A stretch of 64,000 bases of DNA from Frigoribacterium sp. Leaf186. Its GTDB lineage: Bacteria > Actinomycetota > Actinomycetes > Actinomycetales > Microbacteriaceae. The stretch spans positions 66,358-130,357 of the forward strand of contig NZ_LMPQ01000006.1 of the NCBI RefSeq assembly GCF_001423905.1, written 5' to 3'. Positions 62,060 through 64,000 of this stretch are shown here, piece after piece (within the stretch, counting starts at the first letter, position 1; every line of letters begins with the position of its first letter). The position numbers were made by a program, and so were the translations under genes. The notes beneath the pieces were generated by a model. The model was given only the letters and a program-made list of their open reading frames with translations, made no database searches and had not been told where the DNA came from.

Positions 62060-63415
62060 ATGACCACCACCACCGTCTCGATCCCGCGAGGGGGCCCCGG
62101 CCTCGAACAGCGCCGACGACTCGTCACCGAGATCCCCGGCCCCCGCAGTCGCGAGCTCATGGATCGCAAACGGATCGCGGTCGCCGCGGGCGTCGGGGTC
62201 AGCCTGCCCGTCTTCACCGAGGCGGCGGGCGGTGGGGTCCTCACCGACGTGGACGGCAACTCGTTGATCGACCTCGGTTCGGGCATCGCCGTCACCGGTG
62301 TGGGCAACTCGGCGCCCGGTGTCGTGGACGCGGTCGTCGAGCAGGTGCAGCGCTTCACCCACTCGTGCTTCATGATCACCGCCTACGACGGCTACGTCGC
62401 CGTCTGCGAGGCCCTCAACCGGCTGACCCCCGGCGATCACGAGAAGCGCTCCGCCCTCTTCAACACCGGTGCCGAGGCCGTCGAGAACGCCGTCAAGATC
62501 GCGCGGTCGTACACCGGGCGCTCGGCGGTCGTCGCGTTCGACCACGCGTACCACGGACGCACCAACCTGACGATGGCGCTGACGGCCAAGGCGATGCCGT
62601 ACAAGAGCGGTTTCGGCCCGTTCGCCCCCGAGATCTACCGGGCACCCCTGTCGTATCCGTACCGTGACGGAGGGGTCACGGGTCGAGAGGCCGCCGCTCG
62701 CGCCATCCAGCAGATCGAGAAACAGGTGGGTGCCGCGAACCTCGCCGCCGTGGTCATCGAGCCCATCCAGGGCGAGGGCGGCTTCATCGTGCCCGCCCCC
62801 GGCTTCCTGGCGGCCCTGGTCGAGTGGTGTCGGCTCCACGACGTCGTCTTCATCGCCGACGAAGTGCAGACGGGCTTCGCCCGCACCGGTCGGATGTTCG
62901 CCAGCGAGCACGAGGGCATCGTCCCCGACCTGGTCGTCACGGCCAAGGGAATCGCGGGCGGCCTGCCGCTGTCGGCCGTCACGGGCCGTGCCGACATCAT
63001 GGACGCCCCGCACGTCGGTGGGCTCGGCGGCACCTACGGCGGAAACCCCGTCGCGTGCGCCGCGGCACTCGCCGCGATCGAGGCGTACGAGCACGACGGA
63101 CTCGTCGAGCGTGCCGCCCAGATCGGTGACCTGCTGCTCGAGCGGTTGCGTGGCCTCCAGGCAGACGACCCACGCATCGGCGACGTCCGCGGTCGCGGAG
63201 CCATGATCGCCGTCGAACTGGTCGACCCGTCGACCGGCGAGCCCGACGCCCAGCTCACCGGTCGGGTCGCGGCCGCGTGCCACGCTCAGGGGGTCATCGT
63301 GCTCACCTGCGGCACCTTCGGCAACGTCATCCGGTTCCTGCCCCCGCTCGCCATCGGCGACGACCTGCTCCACGAAGGCCTCGACGTCGTCGCCGCGGCC
63401 CTGGCGAGCTCGTGA
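62060..63415 (+). CDS. gabT: 4-aminobutyrate aminotransferase
   Basis: This 451-residue class-III PLP aminotransferase moves the amino group of GABA to 2-oxoglutarate, giving succinate semialdehyde. The PLP lysine is K296 (TAKGIAGGLPL), the ring-nitrogen Asp is D267 (IADEVQTGFARTG), and other family blocks are FNTGAEAVENAVKIAR, DHAYHGRTNLTMALT and IEPIQGEGGF. The ATG at 62060 has GAAGGAG upstream. The stop overlaps the next gene (GTGA), which encodes the expected second enzyme. The 120-bp divergent region with pucR holds one copy of the dispersed element (62008). Confidence 0.93.
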   Translation: MTTTTVSIPRGGPGLEQRRRLVTEIPGPRSRELMDRKRIAVAAGVGVSLPVFTEAAGGGVLTDVDGNSLIDLGSGIAVTGVGNSAPGVVDAVVEQVQRFTHSCFMITAYDGYVAVCEALNRLTPGDHEKRSALFNTGAEAVENAVKIARSYTGRSAVVAFDHAYHGRTNLTMALTAKAMPYKSGFGPFAPEIYRAPLSYPYRDGGVTGREAAARAIQQIEKQVGAANLAAVVIEPIQGEGGFIVPAPGFLAALVEWCRLHDVVFIADEVQTGFARTGRMFASEHEGIVPDLVVTAKGIAGGLPLSAVTGRADIMDAPHVGGLGGTYGGNPVACAAALAAIEAYEHDGLVERAAQIGDLLLERLRGLQADDPRIGDVRGRGAMIAVELVDPSTGEPDAQLTGRVAAACHAQGVIVLTCGTFGNVIRFLPPLAIGDDLLHEGLDVVAAALASS

Positions 63416-64000
63416 CGGGCACGGTGTCCGTGCACGGCCGGTCCGTCACCCCCGAGCGGCAGGAGGTGCGCAACCCGAATACGCGCCTCCTGCCCAGCCC
63501 CCCGCCGGGGCGGCTCCCGGTGCTGCCCCGTGAGACCGCCGTGTTCGTCGAGGGCGACCACCGCGCATCGTTCGACCGTGGCACGACGACGTTCCCGGTC
63601 CACGACCCTGCCACCGGCGAAGTGCTGGCACATGTGGTCGACCAGTCGCCCGCCGACGCCGTGCGCGCACTCGACACGGCCGTGGCCGCTGCCGACGCCT
63701 GGGCTGCCACGCCGTCTCGTGCCCGCGGTGAGATCCTGCGCCGGGCCTTCGACCTGCTCGTGCAGCGGCGAGAAGAGTTCGCCCTCCTCATGACTCGGGA
63801 GATGGGCAAGCCCCTGGCCGAGGCCCGGGGCGAGGTCGCCTACGGCGGGGAGTTCCTCCGGTGGTTCGCCGAAGAGGCCGTCCGCATCGACGGGCGCTAC
63901 GGCCCGAACCCCGAAGGCACCGGCACGATGATCGTCACGCACCGCCCGGTGGGCCCGTGCTACCTCGTCACTCCCTGGAACTTCCCGCTCGCGATGGCCA
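63412..64000 (+). CDS. gabD: succinate-semialdehyde dehydrogenase, N-terminal part (runs off window)
   Basis: This is the N-terminal 196 residues of an aldehyde dehydrogenase, open at the window end. Family blocks are VHDPATGEVLAHV, LLMTREMGKPLAEARGEV and GYLVTPWNFPLAMA-like (PCYLVTPWNFPLAMA). It should oxidise the succinate semialdehyde made by GabT to succinate with NAD(P). The GTG at 63412 overlaps the gabT stop. The first 36 residues (including a stretch from the dispersed element at 63483) are unlike the family, so a GTG at 63520 could be the real start. The catalytic Cys and Glu lie beyond the window. Confidence 0.88.
   Translation, partial: MTGTVSVHGRSVTPERQEVRNPNTRLLPSPPPGRLPVLPRETAVFVEGDHRASFDRGTTTFPVHDPATGEVLAHVVDQSPADAVRALDTAVAAADAWAATPSRARGEILRRAFDLLVQRREEFALLMTREMGKPLAEARGEVAYGGEFLRWFAEEAVRIDGRYGPNPEGTGTMIVTHRPVGPCYLVTPWNFPLAMA

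Overview
The window is very GC-rich (about 70% or more by eye). Genes are tightly packed, ATGA/GTGA start-stop overlaps are common, GTG starts are frequent, and many genes have a TANNNT box only 6-7 nt before the start codon (leaderless transcripts). Together with the gene content (ThrE exporter, PucR regulator, MksB/Wadjet-type SMC, RecQ with a phosphoribosyltransferase-like tail, GCS2/ATP-grasp fusion) this points to an actinobacterium, most likely of the family Microbacteriaceae. Genus cannot be decided from the sequence alone. No rRNA, tRNA, CRISPR array or transposase was seen.

Layout. (1) 55-9967: a nucleobase/nucleoside-like uptake and catabolism locus. It has an amidohydrolase, two BMP-type ABC permeases, the ATPase and the lipoprotein on the minus strand, facing a COG0402-type deaminase, a creatininase-family hydrolase and a LacI regulator on the plus strand. 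Two LacI-like operator candidates lie in the divergent promoter region. (2) 9980-16217: a Wadjet/MksFEB condensin operon (jetC, jetB, jetA) with no recognisable jetD nuclease beside it, divergent from an ATP-grasp ligase. (3) 17517-25091: a small membrane protein, a DEAD-box RNA helicase, a second membrane protein, a solitary DNA methyltransferase, a ThrE-type exporter, a hypothetical protein and a PRISE-type reductase. (4) 25301-38176: GH13 trehalose-synthase-like enzyme with a short leader ORF, APC permease, membrane-anchored molybdopterin oxidoreductase, ABM monooxygenase, SWIM/SNF2 helicase, and a beta-phosphoglucomutase plus GH65 phosphorylase pair for disaccharide phosphorolysis. (5) 38333-45902: MFS efflux pump with divergent TetR regulator, GCS2/ATP-grasp fusion, a small protein and two paralogous proteins. 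(6) 45976-53992: HAD phosphatase, CitB/CitA-like two-component system divergent from a dicarboxylate symporter, then an alcohol dehydrogenase plus Baeyer-Villiger monooxygenase pair. (7) 54020-64000: RecQ, DoxX, alcohol dehydrogenase, S66 LD-carboxypeptidase, cupin, NAD(P)H oxidoreductase, alpha/beta-hydrolase remnant, PucR regulator, and the start of a gabT-gabD GABA catabolic operon that runs off the window.

The most unusual signal is not a gene. The 9-mer GCGCCTCCT (complement AGGAGGCGC) occurs 41 times by my hand count. It appears in both orientations, inside genes, near gene ends and between genes. Three inverted pairs form terminator-like hairpins between convergent genes. The first 9.9 kb has no exact copy. 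This resembles the behaviour of DNA-uptake-type or other genome-wide short signal sequences. A second theme is short minisatellites that begin exactly at, or just after, stop codons.
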